The notes below the pieces were generated by a model. The model searched no databases and was not told the DNA's origin. It saw only the letters and a list, made by a program, of their open reading frames with translations. The position numbers and the translations under genes were made by a program. Below, in pieces: positions 27,837 to 39,388 of a DNA stretch of 64,000 bases. Origin of the DNA: Shewanella cutis (lineage in GTDB: Bacteria > Pseudomonadota > Gammaproteobacteria > Enterobacterales > Shewanellaceae). The stretch spans positions 124,001 through 188,000 of the forward strand of contig NZ_JACSDI010000002.1 in assembly GCF_022410515.1 (NCBI RefSeq), in the 5' to 3' direction. Position 1 is the first letter of the stretch, and every line of letters begins with the position of its first letter.

Positions 27837-30251
27837 ATGATTGAACGTCGCCAACTGCATATCACTGGCATAGTACAAGGCGTGGGCTTTCGGCCTTTTG
27901 TCTACCGCTGGGCAAGCGATTTGCAACTCACTGGCACAGTACTCAATAATGCCAAGGGCGTGATGATAGAACTGCAAGGACCGAGCGCAAAACTGGATAT
28001 TTTTATCCAAGAGTTAGCAACTAACCCGCCACCACTGGCACGTATCGACCATATAACCCATGGACAGCTAGCGGTAAAATTAGCGGAGACACACTTCGAG
28101 ATTGTTCAAAGCGATAGCCAAAGTGATGGCACAAAAGACCCTAGCTTAGCAGCACTCGTTGCCGTGTCGGCCGACAAAAGTACCTGCCAGGATTGCCTAG
28201 GCGATATGCGCAATCCGCAGGATCGCCACTTTGGCTATGCCTTTACTAATTGCACCAATTGCGGCCCAAGATATACGATTATCAATGCCTTACCCTATGA
28301 TCGCCATCATACAGCCATGGCGGATTTCGCTATGTGCCCCGATTGCGCCAAGGCCTATCAAGATCCATTAAATCGCAGATACCACGCTCAGCCAGTCAGT
28401 TGCCCAAAATGTGGCCCACACCTGAGTTTAAAAACACCTAAGGGTGAGCTAATCGCATTGACGCCCTTGCTCCACTCGCAAAACAACAGCATAGCGGTAT
28501 TGGCCGCCGCGGCCGATAAGCTTGCACAAGGACACATCCTCGCCATAAAAGGGCTCGGTGGATTCCACTTGATGTGTGACGCGAGAAACAGCTACGCAGT
28601 GAGTCAACTACGGCAACGAAAACAGCGTAAAGCCAAGCCGCTGGCGGTAATGATGCCTAGTATTGAAATGGCAAAACAGTACGTTACGGGCACGGAGGCG
28701 GAGTGGCAAACCTTAAGCTCGCCGGAACGGCCCATCGTATTGATGCAAGCGTTGGATGAGCATGACCTTAGCCCCGAAATCGCACCTAATATCCCCAAGC
28801 TGGGTGTATTTTTACCTTATACGCCACTGCATCACTTACTGCTTAGCCAATTTAATGGCCCGCTAGTGGCCACCAGCGCCAATGTGTCGGGCGAGCCCAT
28901 TATCACCGATTGCGATGTGCTTATCAGCCAACTTGGGCATGTGGTGGATGCTATCGTCGATCATAACCGACCGATACTCAACGGCTGTGATGACAGTGTT
29001 GTGCAACTTATTCAACAGCCAAATGGCAATACGCCGCAGGTGCAAGTGCTGCGTCTAGCGCGGGGTTATGCGCCATTAAGTTCTCCATTAACAGCGCCAC
29101 TAACACGCTCAATCCTCGCCGTGGGAGCACAGCAAAAAAATGCTATCGCTTTCGGATTTGGTGCAAATGTATTTTTAAGTCCGCATATTGGCGATCTTTT
29201 TAGTGTCAGTGCCGAGCAGTATTTCGAGCGCACCTTAGGCACCTTTGCGCGCCTGTATCATTTCAGTCCCGAGCTGATTGTCCATGATAAGCACCCAGAC
29301 TACGCACCATCGCGCTGGGCAGAAGCGCAGCAACAAAAAAGCCTTGATACACAGAGTGGAGCCTCTGGTTCAATCCAAACCTTAAGCGTGCAACATCACC
29401 ATGCCCACGTACTTAGCGTCATGGCCATCAATCAATATCAAGATCCGGTATTAGGCTTTAGTTTTGACGGTACCGGCCTTGGTGATGATGGCAGTCTCTG
29501 GGGCGGTGAAGTGTTATTGACCAGGTTAGACAAAGCTGAGCGCTTAGCCCATTTTGAAGCCATCTCCCTACTGGGCGGTGAGCAAGCAATAAAACAGCCT
29601 GTGCGATTATTACTGGCACTGCTGTTTGAACAAATGAGTTTAGCGGCGGTACAAACCTTAGAGTTACCGATCCTAAAAAGCCTGACACCCTTAACGTTAA
29701 GCAATTTGCACCGGATCTGGCAAAGTGGCAATACGATTAAAAGCTCATCGGTTGGCCGATTATTTGATGCCCTCGCCTGCGCCTTAGGATTGATTGACAC
29801 CACACAATTTGAAGGCCAAGCGGGCATGCTGATAGAAGCCGCAGCAAGACGCGCCGATAAAAAACATTTACCGCCACTTATCCTCAATTTACCGCTGAGT
29901 TCATCAGAGGATGACCCGCAACAAGTACAAGTTTGGTGTAGTAGCCAACTGTTTAAACAGCTTATCGTGCACATCACTGAGGCGCCACTTTCCTCCCAGA
30001 GGCAAAGCATTATCGCCCGCGCGTTTTTGCATAGTCTTGGAGATGCTATTTGTAGTTATGCTGCGCGCTATCCATCACTGCCCATTGCGCTATGTGGCGG
30101 AGTATTTCAAAACCAATATCTGCTCGAATATTGCCTCAGTAAACTTCATCTCCAAGGCAATACAGTGCTCCCCAACAAACATATTCCCGTTAACGATGGC
30201 GGTATCGCCCTTGGCCAGCTTTGGTATGGAATTCATCAAGAGGCAATATAA
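27837..30251 (+). CDS. hypF: Carbamoyltransferase HypF
   Basis: 804 residues from the chosen ATG at 27837; the frame is open from TTG at 27756 but the family begins with the acylphosphatase domain seen here (QLHITGIVQGVGFRPFVYR). Then two zinc-finger pairs (CQDC, CTNC and CPDC, CPKC), a YrdC-type domain (IKGLGGFHLMC, KRQRKAKPLAVM-like), and a Kae1-like domain with QHHHAHVLSVM and GFSFDGTGLGDDG. HypF makes thiocarbamate from carbamoyl phosphate and loads it on the C-terminal Cys of HypE, giving the cyanide ligands of the NiFe site. The start is uncertain because AGG is too close to the ATG. Confidence 0.95.
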   Translation: MIERRQLHITGIVQGVGFRPFVYRWASDLQLTGTVLNNAKGVMIELQGPSAKLDIFIQELATNPPPLARIDHITHGQLAVKLAETHFEIVQSDSQSDGTKDPSLAALVAVSADKSTCQDCLGDMRNPQDRHFGYAFTNCTNCGPRYTIINALPYDRHHTAMADFAMCPDCAKAYQDPLNRRYHAQPVSCPKCGPHLSLKTPKGELIALTPLLHSQNNSIAVLAAAADKLAQGHILAIKGLGGFHLMCDARNSYAVSQLRQRKQRKAKPLAVMMPSIEMAKQYVTGTEAEWQTLSSPERPIVLMQALDEHDLSPEIAPNIPKLGVFLPYTPLHHLLLSQFNGPLVATSANVSGEPIITDCDVLISQLGHVVDAIVDHNRPILNGCDDSVVQLIQQPNGNTPQVQVLRLARGYAPLSSPLTAPLTRSILAVGAQQKNAIAFGFGANVFLSPHIGDLFSVSAEQYFERTLGTFARLYHFSPELIVHDKHPDYAPSRWAEAQQQKSLDTQSGASGSIQTLSVQHHHAHVLSVMAINQYQDPVLGFSFDGTGLGDDGSLWGGEVLLTRLDKAERLAHFEAISLLGGEQAIKQPVRLLLALLFEQMSLAAVQTLELPILKSLTPLTLSNLHRIWQSGNTIKSSSVGRLFDALACALGLIDTTQFEGQAGMLIEAAARRADKKHLPPLILNLPLSSSEDDPQQVQVWCSSQLFKQLIVHITEAPLSSQRQSIIARAFLHSLGDAICSYAARYPSLPIALCGGVFQNQYLLEYCLSKLHLQGNTVLPNKHIPVNDGGIALGQLWYGIHQEAI

Positions 30252-30494
30252 AAACCACAAATAAACCGCTGCTATGACATATCTGCGTAGTGCTTGATAT
30301 GCGCCGTGACCAAATGGCCAAAATCTGATTGTTCAGGGTCAAAACGACCTAATAACCTGACGAACATCAAAGATTCCTTTAAGGATTTGTATCACACTTA
30401 ACATTAGCGTAATCAAATTAACCCTATTCGATAGCATCACCATATTGTTCGGACAACAGCTCAAATCTGTGACGAGAACAAGGAGAATGACAAG

Positions 30495-31292
30495 ATGTGT
30501 AAAGACTGCGGCTGCTCTCTACCCCGCCACTCTGCGATTCAACAAGGGCATGATCACCATACAGGTCATTCCCACGAACACAGCCATAAACATCAGGAAT
30601 TGCATACCAATCCTCAGCTTAACGATAAAAAAACCTTGTCGGTGATCCATAAAATTCTCGATAAAAATGACGTAGAAGCTGCCCACAACCGAGCCCATTT
30701 CGAGGCTCACCATATTACCGCCTTCAATCTAATGAGTAGCCCAGGTAGCGGCAAAACGACCTTGCTTGAGCACTTAAAAGAGTACACAAAACTTAATTAC
30801 GCCGTTATTGAAGGCGATTTAGAGACCTCCCGTGATGCTGACCGCTTAATCGCAAAGGGCATTACAGCCCATCAAATTCAAACTGGCAGTGCATGCCACC
30901 TTGACGCCTTTATGGTGCATGGTGCTTTGCATCACTTGCCGCTGGAAGGGTTAGATATTTGCTTTGTGGAAAACGTGGGCAACCTCGTCTGCCCCGCCAG
31001 TTATGATGTGGGCACCCATAAAAATATCGTGCTGCTCTCCGTTCCCGAAGGCGATGATAAGATTGAAAAATATCCAGTAATGTTCCGCCGTGCTGACCTG
31101 GTTCTGATCACAAAATGTGACCTATTACCCTACTTCGATTTCAGTGTCGACGAGGCCAAAGCCCAGCTTAAAAAACTCAATCCGGACACTCAAATACTCG
31201 AAGTCTCGATTAAAAATGGCGATTCCATGCATGCCGTTGCCGCTTGGCTAAATGAAAATCTGCGCCGAAACACTGTGGGAGAGCCACAATAA
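30495..31292 (+). CDS. hypB: Hydrogenase nickel-incorporation GTPase HypB
   Basis: 265 residues. The N-terminus has CKDCGCS, a high-affinity nickel motif (CxxCGC), then a His-rich tract (HDHHTGHSHEHSHKH) for nickel storage, and a GTPase domain with SSPGSGKTTLLEHL (P-loop), EGDLETSRD and the ITKCDLL base-specificity loop. It delivers nickel to HyaB with HypA. A gap of 243 bases separates it from hypF, larger than other gaps in the locus, so a second promoter is possible. The stop shares a base with the hypC start (TAATG). Confidence 0.96.
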   Translation: MCKDCGCSLPRHSAIQQGHDHHTGHSHEHSHKHQELHTNPQLNDKKTLSVIHKILDKNDVEAAHNRAHFEAHHITAFNLMSSPGSGKTTLLEHLKEYTKLNYAVIEGDLETSRDADRLIAKGITAHQIQTGSACHLDAFMVHGALHHLPLEGLDICFVENVGNLVCPASYDVGTHKNIVLLSVPEGDDKIEKYPVMFRRADLVLITKCDLLPYFDFSVDEAKAQLKKLNPDTQILEVSIKNGDSMHAVAAWLNENLRRNTVGEPQ

Positions 31293-31537
31293 TGTGCCTA
31301 TCAATCCCCTCACAAGTGGTAGCAGTTGATAACGAGCGCCAATCTGTAACCGTCGATACCTTAGGCGTAAGACGCGATGTCAGCAGCCATCTTATGACTG
31401 AACCCTTGGCTATTGGTGATTATGTGCTCATTCATATCGGTTTTGTGATGAATAAAATTGATCGCAATGATGCTCTGCAAAGCCTTGAATTATATCAAGA
31501 GATAGTCGCAAAACTTGAAAATGAAACCACGCATTAA
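31292..31537 (+). CDS. hypC: Hydrogenase maturation chaperone HypC
   Basis: 81 residues starting MCLSIPSQVVAVD: Cys2 is the conserved residue that holds the Fe(CN)2CO unit in complex with HypD, then contacts the apo large subunit. It overlaps hypB by one base. Confidence 0.96.
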   Translation: MCLSIPSQVVAVDNERQSVTVDTLGVRRDVSSHLMTEPLAIGDYVLIHIGFVMNKIDRNDALQSLELYQEIVAKLENETTH

Positions 31538-31599
31538 GCAACAGCCGCAGTTGTAAACGATCACAAACCACAGACGATACACTGCGACAAGGATTGAAC

Positions 31600-32739
31600 A
31601 TGCTTGAATTAAAACAACTTTATCAAGGCTTTCGCGATCCCCAAACCATTGCCTCGCTTGCAAAGGATATTGCCCAGGTCGCTCACTCACTCGATCAACA
31701 AATCAACATTATGGAAGTGTGTGGCGGCCATACCCACACCATCATGAAATACGGCTTACTGGATTTGCTGCCGGATAACATTGAGTTTATCCACGGCCCC
31801 GGCTGCCCTGTATGCATTATGCCTAAAGAGCGGATCGATCAAGCCGCGGTGCTTGCCCAGCAGGAAGATGTGATTTTAGTGACGCTAGGCGATATGATCC
31901 GCGTCCCCGGCTCCCAAGGTTCACTTGCCAGTTTCAGAGCCAAAGGCTGTGATATTCGGCCTATCTATGACCCTTTAGACACGCTCAAAATTGCCCGTGA
32001 TAATCCAAATAAAACCGTGGTGTTTTTCGCCATTGGATTTGAAACTTCCACCCCAATGACGGCAATATTGTTGCAACTGGCCGAGCAGGAAAAGCTGGCG
32101 AATTTGTTTTTTCATATCAACCATGTATTAGTCCCACCCGCAATTGATGCCGTGATGCACGATCCTAATGCGAGGGTCAATGCCTTTATTGGCCCAGCAC
32201 ACGTCAGTGTGATCAGTGGCGCCAAAATCTATCGCCCAGCCGTAGAGCAATACGGCACACCGGTAGTGGTCTCTGGTTTTGAGCCCGTGGATGTTATGGA
32301 GTCTATCCTGCGTATCGTGCGTCAAAAGGCCGCAGGCAAGGCAGAACTCGATATCCAATACAGCCGCGCTGTATCTGAGCAAGGTAATCTTGCCGCACAG
32401 GCAAAAGTTGAACAGTTTTTCCAGATCAGACCGCAATTTCGTTGGCGCGGGCTTGGACCAATCCCCAACTCGGCGCTGCAATTAAGGGATGAATACGCCC
32501 ACAGGGACGCAGAGCTGCGCTTTAAAGACAGATTGCCCGTCAAAGAAATTGATGATCATAAGGCTTGCCAGTGCGGCGATATTCTACGTGGACTCGCCAA
32601 ACCGAAGGACTGCAAAGTCTTTGGCCGTGGCTGCAATCCCGAAACCCCTCTCGGTAGCTGCATGGTCAGCTCCGAAGGCGCTTGTAATGCTTATTACCGC
32701 TATCAAGGCATCGATAGCAAGGAGCAACATCATGGCTGA
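31600..32739 (+). CDS. hypD: Hydrogenase maturation protein HypD
   Basis: 379 residues from the ATG with AAGGA seven bases before it (a TTG two codons earlier is in frame). Family motifs MEVCGGHTHTIMKYG, HGPGCPVCIMP and GFETSTPMTA are present and the C-terminal Cys cluster (KACQCGDILRG, CKVFGRGCNPETPLGSCMVS, GACNAYYRY) binds the 4Fe-4S centre. It forms the HypCD scaffold on which the iron ligands are assembled. The 3' end overlaps hypE by 8 bases. Confidence 0.96.
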   Translation: MLELKQLYQGFRDPQTIASLAKDIAQVAHSLDQQINIMEVCGGHTHTIMKYGLLDLLPDNIEFIHGPGCPVCIMPKERIDQAAVLAQQEDVILVTLGDMIRVPGSQGSLASFRAKGCDIRPIYDPLDTLKIARDNPNKTVVFFAIGFETSTPMTAILLQLAEQEKLANLFFHINHVLVPPAIDAVMHDPNARVNAFIGPAHVSVISGAKIYRPAVEQYGTPVVVSGFEPVDVMESILRIVRQKAAGKAELDIQYSRAVSEQGNLAAQAKVEQFFQIRPQFRWRGLGPIPNSALQLRDEYAHRDAELRFKDRLPVKEIDDHKACQCGDILRGLAKPKDCKVFGRGCNPETPLGSCMVSSEGACNAYYRYQGIDSKEQHHG

Positions 32740-33751
32740 TGTATCAACCAAAGAGAAAGCGATTCAACTCAGCCACGGTGGTGGCGGTAAAGAAATGAAT
32801 AAGCTCATCCGCGATCTGTTTTTTGCCGAGTTCGATAACCCGATTTTGCGTAGCGAAGAAGACGCCGCAAAACTTGAATTACAGGGTGCGACGGCCTTTA
32901 CGACGGACTCTTTCACTGTATCACCGTTGTTTTTTGCCGGCGGTGATATCGGTAAGCTGGCGATTGCTGGCACTGTTAACGATCTCGCCATGATGGGTGC
33001 TGAGCCTCAATATTTAAGCTGTAGCGTGATCATCGAAGAAGGTTTTTCGCTCAAAGACTTAACCACAATTGTACGCAGTATGGCCAAAGAGCTGAAACAA
33101 AGTGGGGCTAGAATTGTTTGTGGCGACACCAAGGTAGTACCTAAGGGCTGCGCCGATGGCTTATTTATCAATACTTCAGGCGTTGGGCGTATTTTACGTC
33201 CGAATATCTCGGCGGCCAATGTCGCGCCCGGCGATGCGATTATTGTCTCCCGTGATATCGGCTGCCATGGCGCGGCTATTTTGATGGCGCGTGAAGGCCT
33301 TACCCTCGAGTCCACGCTACAAAGCGATTGTGCCACGCTCTGGCCAGTCGTGGAGCAATTGATCGCTGCTAATATTCCACTGCATGCTATGCGCGATGCC
33401 ACCCGCGGCGGGCTCTCTGCCGTATTAAATGAATGGGCCGTTGCCGCCAATGTCGGCATCACAGTCAATGAGGCGAGCATCCCAGTTTGTGATGAGGTCA
33501 AAGGCTTATGTGAACTCTATGGCTTTGAGCCAATGGATTTAGCCAATGAAGGCACCTTTATCTTGGCCGTGCCCAACGATATCGCCCTTGGTGCGTTGGA
33601 AATTATGCAACGTTTTGGTCACTGCGAAAGCGCGGCAATTATTGGCACTGTCAGCGACGAATTACCCGGAAAAGTGATCTTAAGAACGCCATGGAATACC
33701 AAACGTTACTTAGACTTGCCTCAAGGTGAACTGCTACCAAGGATTTGTTAA
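32732..33751 (+). CDS. hypE: Carbamoyl dehydratase HypE
   Basis: 339 residues; the ATG at 32732 is preferred because it gives [22 protein letters not shown], and AGGAG precedes it. HypE is PurM-like: [28 protein letters not shown] and [11 protein letters not shown] are the ATP-binding elements. The protein ends in PRIC, whose Cys is carbamoylated by HypF and dehydrated to thiocyanate. It overlaps hypD and abuts hypA (TAATG). Confidence 0.96.
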   Translation: MADVSTKEKAIQLSHGGGGKEMNKLIRDLFFAEFDNPILRSEEDAAKLELQGATAFTTDSFTVSPLFFAGGDIGKLAIAGTVNDLAMMGAEPQYLSCSVIIEEGFSLKDLTTIVRSMAKELKQSGARIVCGDTKVVPKGCADGLFINTSGVGRILRPNISAANVAPGDAIIVSRDIGCHGAAILMAREGLTLESTLQSDCATLWPVVEQLIAANIPLHAMRDATRGGLSAVLNEWAVAANVGITVNEASIPVCDEVKGLCELYGFEPMDLANEGTFILAVPNDIALGALEIMQRFGHCESAAIIGTVSDELPGKVILRTPWNTKRYLDLPQGELLPRIC

Positions 33752-34107
33752 TGCACGAGTATTCTATAGTAAGCGCCTTAATTGAACAGTGCGAGCAACA
33801 TGCGCGGGCAAATCAAGCAACTAAAATTACTCGAGTAGCAATCAAACTCGGCGTGATGAGCGGTGTCGAACCCACCCTACTTCAAACGGCGTTTGAGACC
33901 TTTAAACTCGATGGGATCTGCCGCGAAGCCGAGCTTAGCATGACACTACAGCCACTGGTGATCAAATGTGCTGATTGCCAACAAGAGTCGGTGCTCGATG
34001 AGCGTTCAATCGTGTGCCCCGCCTGTAACAGTTATCATACGCGGGTATTAGAGGGTGAAGATATGCTGCTGATGCAGCTTGAAATGGAGCAAGCAGAGGA
34101 TATTTAA
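33751..34107 (+). CDS. hypA: Hydrogenase nickel metallochaperone HypA
   Basis: 118 residues starting [14 protein letters not shown]: His2 binds nickel. The zinc site is CADC and CPAC near residues 75-92. With HypB it inserts nickel into the large subunit. The start shares the A of the hypE stop. A terminator follows directly, closing the cluster. Confidence 0.96.
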   Translation: MHEYSIVSALIEQCEQHARANQATKITRVAIKLGVMSGVEPTLLQTAFETFKLDGICREAELSMTLQPLVIKCADCQQESVLDERSIVCPACNSYHTRVLEGEDMLLMQLEMEQAEDI

Positions 34108-34133
34108 TCGATTACAAGCACGGCTTCAGTGAT

Positions 34134-34172
34134 AAAATGGCTTTAAGTCTACACACTTAAAGCCATTTTTAT
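34134..34172. terminator. Bidirectional terminator between hypA and the lpxM-like gene
   Basis: A 15-base perfect stem AAAATGGCTTTAAGT / ACTTAAAGCCATTTT with a 6-base loop, flanked by A and T runs, between convergent genes. Confidence 0.92.
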
Positions 34173-34198
34173 TCGGGTTTACAATAAGCGATAAACAC

Positions 34199-35167
34199 TT
34201 ACTGATAAATTGAGGCTTGCCCTTCAGGGCGAGTCTTTAGCAATCTTAGGAACCACATATACTGCTCTGGATGAGCGAGTATCACTTGCTCAACCGCTTT
34301 ATTAAGCGCCAGTGCCTCATTTTCTTTACCCACCATATCTTCTGCGGCAATAGCGGACATCACAGTCAAATCAAACTGGCGTGTTACTTGGTTATAACCA
34401 ATTTTGACAGGTAGCACCTGCGCGTTGCCCGCTTGTGCCAAGCGCCCGACCACTGGCAATGTGGCTTTTACCGTGCCTAAAAACGGCGTAAACACACTTT
34501 GATCTGGGCCTAAATCTTCATCGGGTAGATAAAAAAAGCTGTTATTACGCTTAAGCTCGGCCAATAAGGCCCGTATACCTGCCTCACGCATGTAAACGTG
34601 GCCCCCACAACTACTACGTACTCGATTATTAAACCAGTTGAATAAGCCATTTTTATGGGCCTTGGCCATAGTCACCATAGGCAGTTCGAGGTTTAATCTA
34701 AGCCCTGCATAATCAATGGGCCAAACATGCGGCATGATAAAAATCACTGGCTGCCCTGCTGCTTGTGCCGCTTGTACATGCTCAAAGCCCATCAAATTCA
34801 CACGGTGGCGTAAATGCGCCTTTGAACGTACTAACAGCTCACCTTGAGATAACAGCACTAATACGAAGTTCTGCACGTTGTCATCAATTAAGGCTTCTAT
34901 TTCTGCGGCGGATTTTTCAGGAAAACACGCGCTTAAGTTTGCTCTGGCAATCCCTATCGGCTTTTTCGCAATAGGCGCCACCATTTTGGCCAAGGTTCTA
35001 GCAATAGGATCACGCAGCCACGCGGGCATGATCCCAAAAATCACTAACAGACCGATCGCCAACCAAGTAACCCAATATTTAGGGTGCAATAACGCCAGTT
35101 GAAAACGTCGATCAAAATGTTTGGGCTGTCTTGACAAAGAAATCACCTCAGACAGTGGAAGAGTCAT
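34199..35167 (-). CDS. Lipid A biosynthesis late acyltransferase (LpxL/LpxM family)
   Basis: 322 residues with an N-terminal membrane helix (YWVTWLAIGLLVIFGI) and the catalytic HxxxxD motif as HVWPID (residues ~147-152), plus FYLPDEDLGPDQSVFTPFLG, typical of LpxM (msbB) proteins. It adds the secondary acyl chain to Kdo2-lipid A on the cytoplasmic face of the inner membrane. I cannot say from the sequence alone whether lauroyl or myristoyl is used, hence no gene symbol. No strong ribosome binding site is seen. Sits downstream of ihfA in the same direction, separated by the ihfA terminator. Confidence 0.9.
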   Translation of the reverse strand: MTLPLSEVISLSRQPKHFDRRFQLALLHPKYWVTWLAIGLLVIFGIMPAWLRDPIARTLAKMVAPIAKKPIGIARANLSACFPEKSAAEIEALIDDNVQNFVLVLLSQGELLVRSKAHLRHRVNLMGFEHVQAAQAAGQPVIFIMPHVWPIDYAGLRLNLELPMVTMAKAHKNGLFNWFNNRVRSSCGGHVYMREAGIRALLAELKRNNSFFYLPDEDLGPDQSVFTPFLGTVKATLPVVGRLAQAGNAQVLPVKIGYNQVTRQFDLTVMSAIAAEDMVGKENEALALNKAVEQVILAHPEQYMWFLRLLKTRPEGQASIYQ

Positions 35168-35185
35168 TCATCATAAAAAGAAAAT

Positions 35186-35216
35186 AGTAAAGCCACTCAC
35201 GAAGGAGTGGCTTTAC
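35186..35216 (-). terminator. Intrinsic terminator of pheST-ihfA
   Basis: Stem AGTAAAGCCACTC / GAGTGGCTTTACT with a 6-base loop; on the minus strand T-rich sequence follows. It lies shortly after the ihfA stop. Confidence 0.88.
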
Positions 35217-35232
35217 TGTCGAACATCTAAAA

Positions 35233-35529
35233 TTACTTGCCCGCGTTAGAAGCTTCTACGCGAGTTTTCAGTTTCTGGCCGGGACGGAAGGTCACGACAC
35301 GGCGAGCGGAAATCGGGATATCCTCGCCTGTTTTTGGGTTCCTTCCCGGTCTTTGATTCTTATCCCTAAGGTCAAAGTTGCCAAAGCCAGATAACTTGAC
35401 CTGCTCACCACTTTCAAGTGCGCCTCGAATTTCTTCAAAGAACGACTCAACCATCTCTTTAGCGACACGCTTGTTAATACCTAGTGTTTCAAAAAGATGT
35501 TCTGCCATTTCGGCTTTGGTAAGTGCCAT
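35233..35529 (-). CDS. ihfA: Integration host factor subunit alpha
   Basis: 98 residues beginning [19 protein letters not shown], with [25 protein letters not shown] arm; the Pro in the arm that intercalates in bent DNA is in QRPGRNP. A DNA-bending subunit that pairs with IhfB. It starts 3 bases after pheT, with its ribosome binding site (AGGGA) inside the pheT 3' end, the usual pheST-ihfA operon. Confidence 0.97.
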   Translation of the reverse strand: MALTKAEMAEHLFETLGINKRVAKEMVESFFEEIRGALESGEQVKLSGFGNFDLRDKNQRPGRNPKTGEDIPISARRVVTFRPGQKLKTRVEASNAGK

Positions 35530-35532
35530 ACT

Positions 35533-37920
35533 TTAATCCCTCAACGATGCGTTGAACTCGGTCTTCAGGGCAGAAACAACTGATTCTACTGTCTCAGCGA
35601 TCTCTTTTTCCTCAAGTGTACGAGTAGTGTCTTGTAATGTAAGTGCTATCGCCAAGCTCTTCTTGCCGGGCTCAACACCTTTACCTAAGTATACATCGAA
35701 CAAGTTTATGCCAACCAACTGATTTTCGCCAACTTTTCTTATCAATTTCATTACATCACCTGCAGATACACTTTCATCTACAACAACCGCGATGTCACGA
35801 CGATTAGCCGGGAACTTAGATACAGCTTGGGCTAGCGGTAAACTGGTATGCAATAAAGCATCCAATTCCAACTCAAAAACGATGGTTTTACCATTGAGTC
35901 CAAAAGGCTTCTCCAAACTTGGATGGATAGCACCTATATGACCGATTACTCGATCATTTCTCAATATTTCAGCACATTGCCCTGGATGCAGAGCAGAATG
36001 TGTCGCTACTCTAAAGCTAAATTCTGATGCGGAAACTGTCAAGCCGATAATTGCTTCTAAATCACCTTTAAGGTCGAAAAAATCAACAGTTTTCGATTCC
36101 ATAGCCCAATGTTCGTCATTTTGAGGCCCTGTAATGACGCAACCGAGCATAGCTTGCTGTCTTACACCTGATTCTGCATTAATATCAGGAACAAAGCGAA
36201 GGCCAGTTTCAAAAAGTCTCACGCGACCCTGTTGACGACTTTGGTTGTACCCTACAGCAGTCAATAATCCGGTAAACATCGACAAACGCATGGCCGACAT
36301 TTCACTGGAAATTGGGTTTGGTAACACCATGGCTTGCTCACCTGGATGCACCAGATTTTGCAACTTAGGATCGACGAAGCTGTAAGTGACCGCCTCTTGG
36401 AAACCACGGGCCACTAACAACGAACGAACGCGTTTAAGGCTTAAGTCGGTTTCTTTATGATCCGACATTCGCAGTGACGCCACAGGAGCGACGTTTGGAA
36501 TGTTGTTGTAACCGTAGATACGAGCAACTTCTTCGATTAAGTCTTCTTCAATCGCCATATCGAAGCGGTAAGTGGCGGTCGTGACCTGCCAACTTCCCTC
36601 ACCTGCGACCACGCTAAAACCTAAACGCTCGAGAATTTCAACCACATCGCTATCGGGAACATGGTGACCGAGGATTTTATCTAACTTGCTGCGACGTAAT
36701 AAAATTTGTGCAGGTTTTGGTAAGTCAGCATCAGATTTAGCTTCAACAACAGGGCCCGCTTCACCGCCACAAATCTCCAGCACTAAACGCGTCGCACGGT
36801 CGATAACCTTATGTTGCATCTCTGGGTCAACACCACGCTCGAAGCGGTGCGATGAATCAGTGTGCAAACCTAAACGACGTGATTTACCCATAATCGCTAA
36901 CGGTGCGAAGAACGCACATTCAAGCAGTATGTCTTGGGTAGTGTCGCTCACACCCGAATATTCACCGCCAAACACGCCAGCAAGCGCTAATGGACGCGCA
37001 TCGTCGGCAATCACTAGAGTGTCGTTTGGAATAGTCACTTCGCTGCCATCGAGCAGGGTGATTTTCTCTTCGCCATTACCTAAACGCACTTGGATGTCGC
37101 CAGTCAGTTTGGCAAGGTCGAAGGCGTGCATCGGTTGACCGAATTCAACCAACACAAAGTTAGTGATATCGACGATAGGATCGATTGAGCGGATACCACT
37201 GCGACGCAGTTTTTCCTGCATCCATAATGGCGTAGCCGCTTTCACGTTCACATTCTTCACCACACGACCTAAGTAGCGTGGGCAAGCTGCGGTTTCCTTC
37301 ACATTGATAGCCACTTTGGCATCAATCGTTGGCGTCACGGCTTGCCATTGTGGCTCAGTCACAGCAGCACGGTTTAACACGCCGACTTCACGGGCCAAAC
37401 CTACCATACCTAAACAATCGGCACGGTTAGCGGTTAAATCCACTTCAATCACAGCATCATCAAGCTGGAGATACTCGCGTAAATCCTTGCCTAATGGCGC
37501 ATCTAATGGCAGTTCGATAATGCCATCGCTATCGATATCAATACCCAGCTCGCTGTATGAACACAGCATGCCTTCTGAAGGCATACCACGCAGCTTAGCC
37601 TTCTTAATTTTAAAATCGCCTGGCAGTACGGCACCGACCATTGCTACGGCCACTTTTAAGCCTTGACGGCAGTTTGGTGCGCCACAGACGATATCGATAA
37701 GCTCGCCACTGCCGACACTGACTTTAGTCACGCGCAGTTTGTCTGCATCTGGGTGCTGGCCACATTCGACCACTTCACCAACCACAACGCCGTTAAACTC
37801 GGCAGCCACGGCATCAACGCCATCGACTTCGAGTCCAGCCATAGTGATCTGGTGGGATAATGCTTCACGGCTAACGGCAGGATTGACCCACTCACGAAGC
37901 CAAGATTCGCTAAATTTCAT
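35533..37920 (-). CDS. pheT: Phenylalanyl-tRNA synthetase beta subunit
   Basis: 795 residues, full length. The N-terminus [12 protein letters not shown] leads to the EMAP/tRNA-binding domain ([19 protein letters not shown]), then B3/B4 editing, B5, and the C-terminal ferredoxin-like anticodon-binding domain ([14 protein letters not shown]). With PheS it charges tRNA-Phe as an alpha2beta2 tetramer. Fourteen bases separate it from pheS. Confidence 0.97.
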   Translation of the reverse strand: MKFSESWLREWVNPAVSREALSHQITMAGLEVDGVDAVAAEFNGVVVGEVVECGQHPDADKLRVTKVSVGSGELIDIVCGAPNCRQGLKVAVAMVGAVLPGDFKIKKAKLRGMPSEGMLCSYSELGIDIDSDGIIELPLDAPLGKDLREYLQLDDAVIEVDLTANRADCLGMVGLAREVGVLNRAAVTEPQWQAVTPTIDAKVAINVKETAACPRYLGRVVKNVNVKAATPLWMQEKLRRSGIRSIDPIVDITNFVLVEFGQPMHAFDLAKLTGDIQVRLGNGEEKITLLDGSEVTIPNDTLVIADDARPLALAGVFGGEYSGVSDTTQDILLECAFFAPLAIMGKSRRLGLHTDSSHRFERGVDPEMQHKVIDRATRLVLEICGGEAGPVVEAKSDADLPKPAQILLRRSKLDKILGHHVPDSDVVEILERLGFSVVAGEGSWQVTTATYRFDMAIEEDLIEEVARIYGYNNIPNVAPVASLRMSDHKETDLSLKRVRSLLVARGFQEAVTYSFVDPKLQNLVHPGEQAMVLPNPISSEMSAMRLSMFTGLLTAVGYNQSRQQGRVRLFETGLRFVPDINAESGVRQQAMLGCVITGPQNDEHWAMESKTVDFFDLKGDLEAIIGLTVSASEFSFRVATHSALHPGQCAEILRNDRVIGHIGAIHPSLEKPFGLNGKTIVFELELDALLHTSLPLAQAVSKFPANRRDIAVVVDESVSAGDVMKLIRKVGENQLVGINLFDVYLGKGVEPGKKSLAIALTLQDTTRTLEEKEIAETVESVVSALKTEFNASLRD

Positions 37921-37934
37921 GCTATACAGCTCCG

Positions 37935-39388
<1,454 letters not shown>

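Noticed and set aside
32489..32731. Upstream extension of hypE inside hypD
   Set aside because: The family starts at the ATG 32732 with AGGAG; the upstream codons are hypD in a shifted frame.
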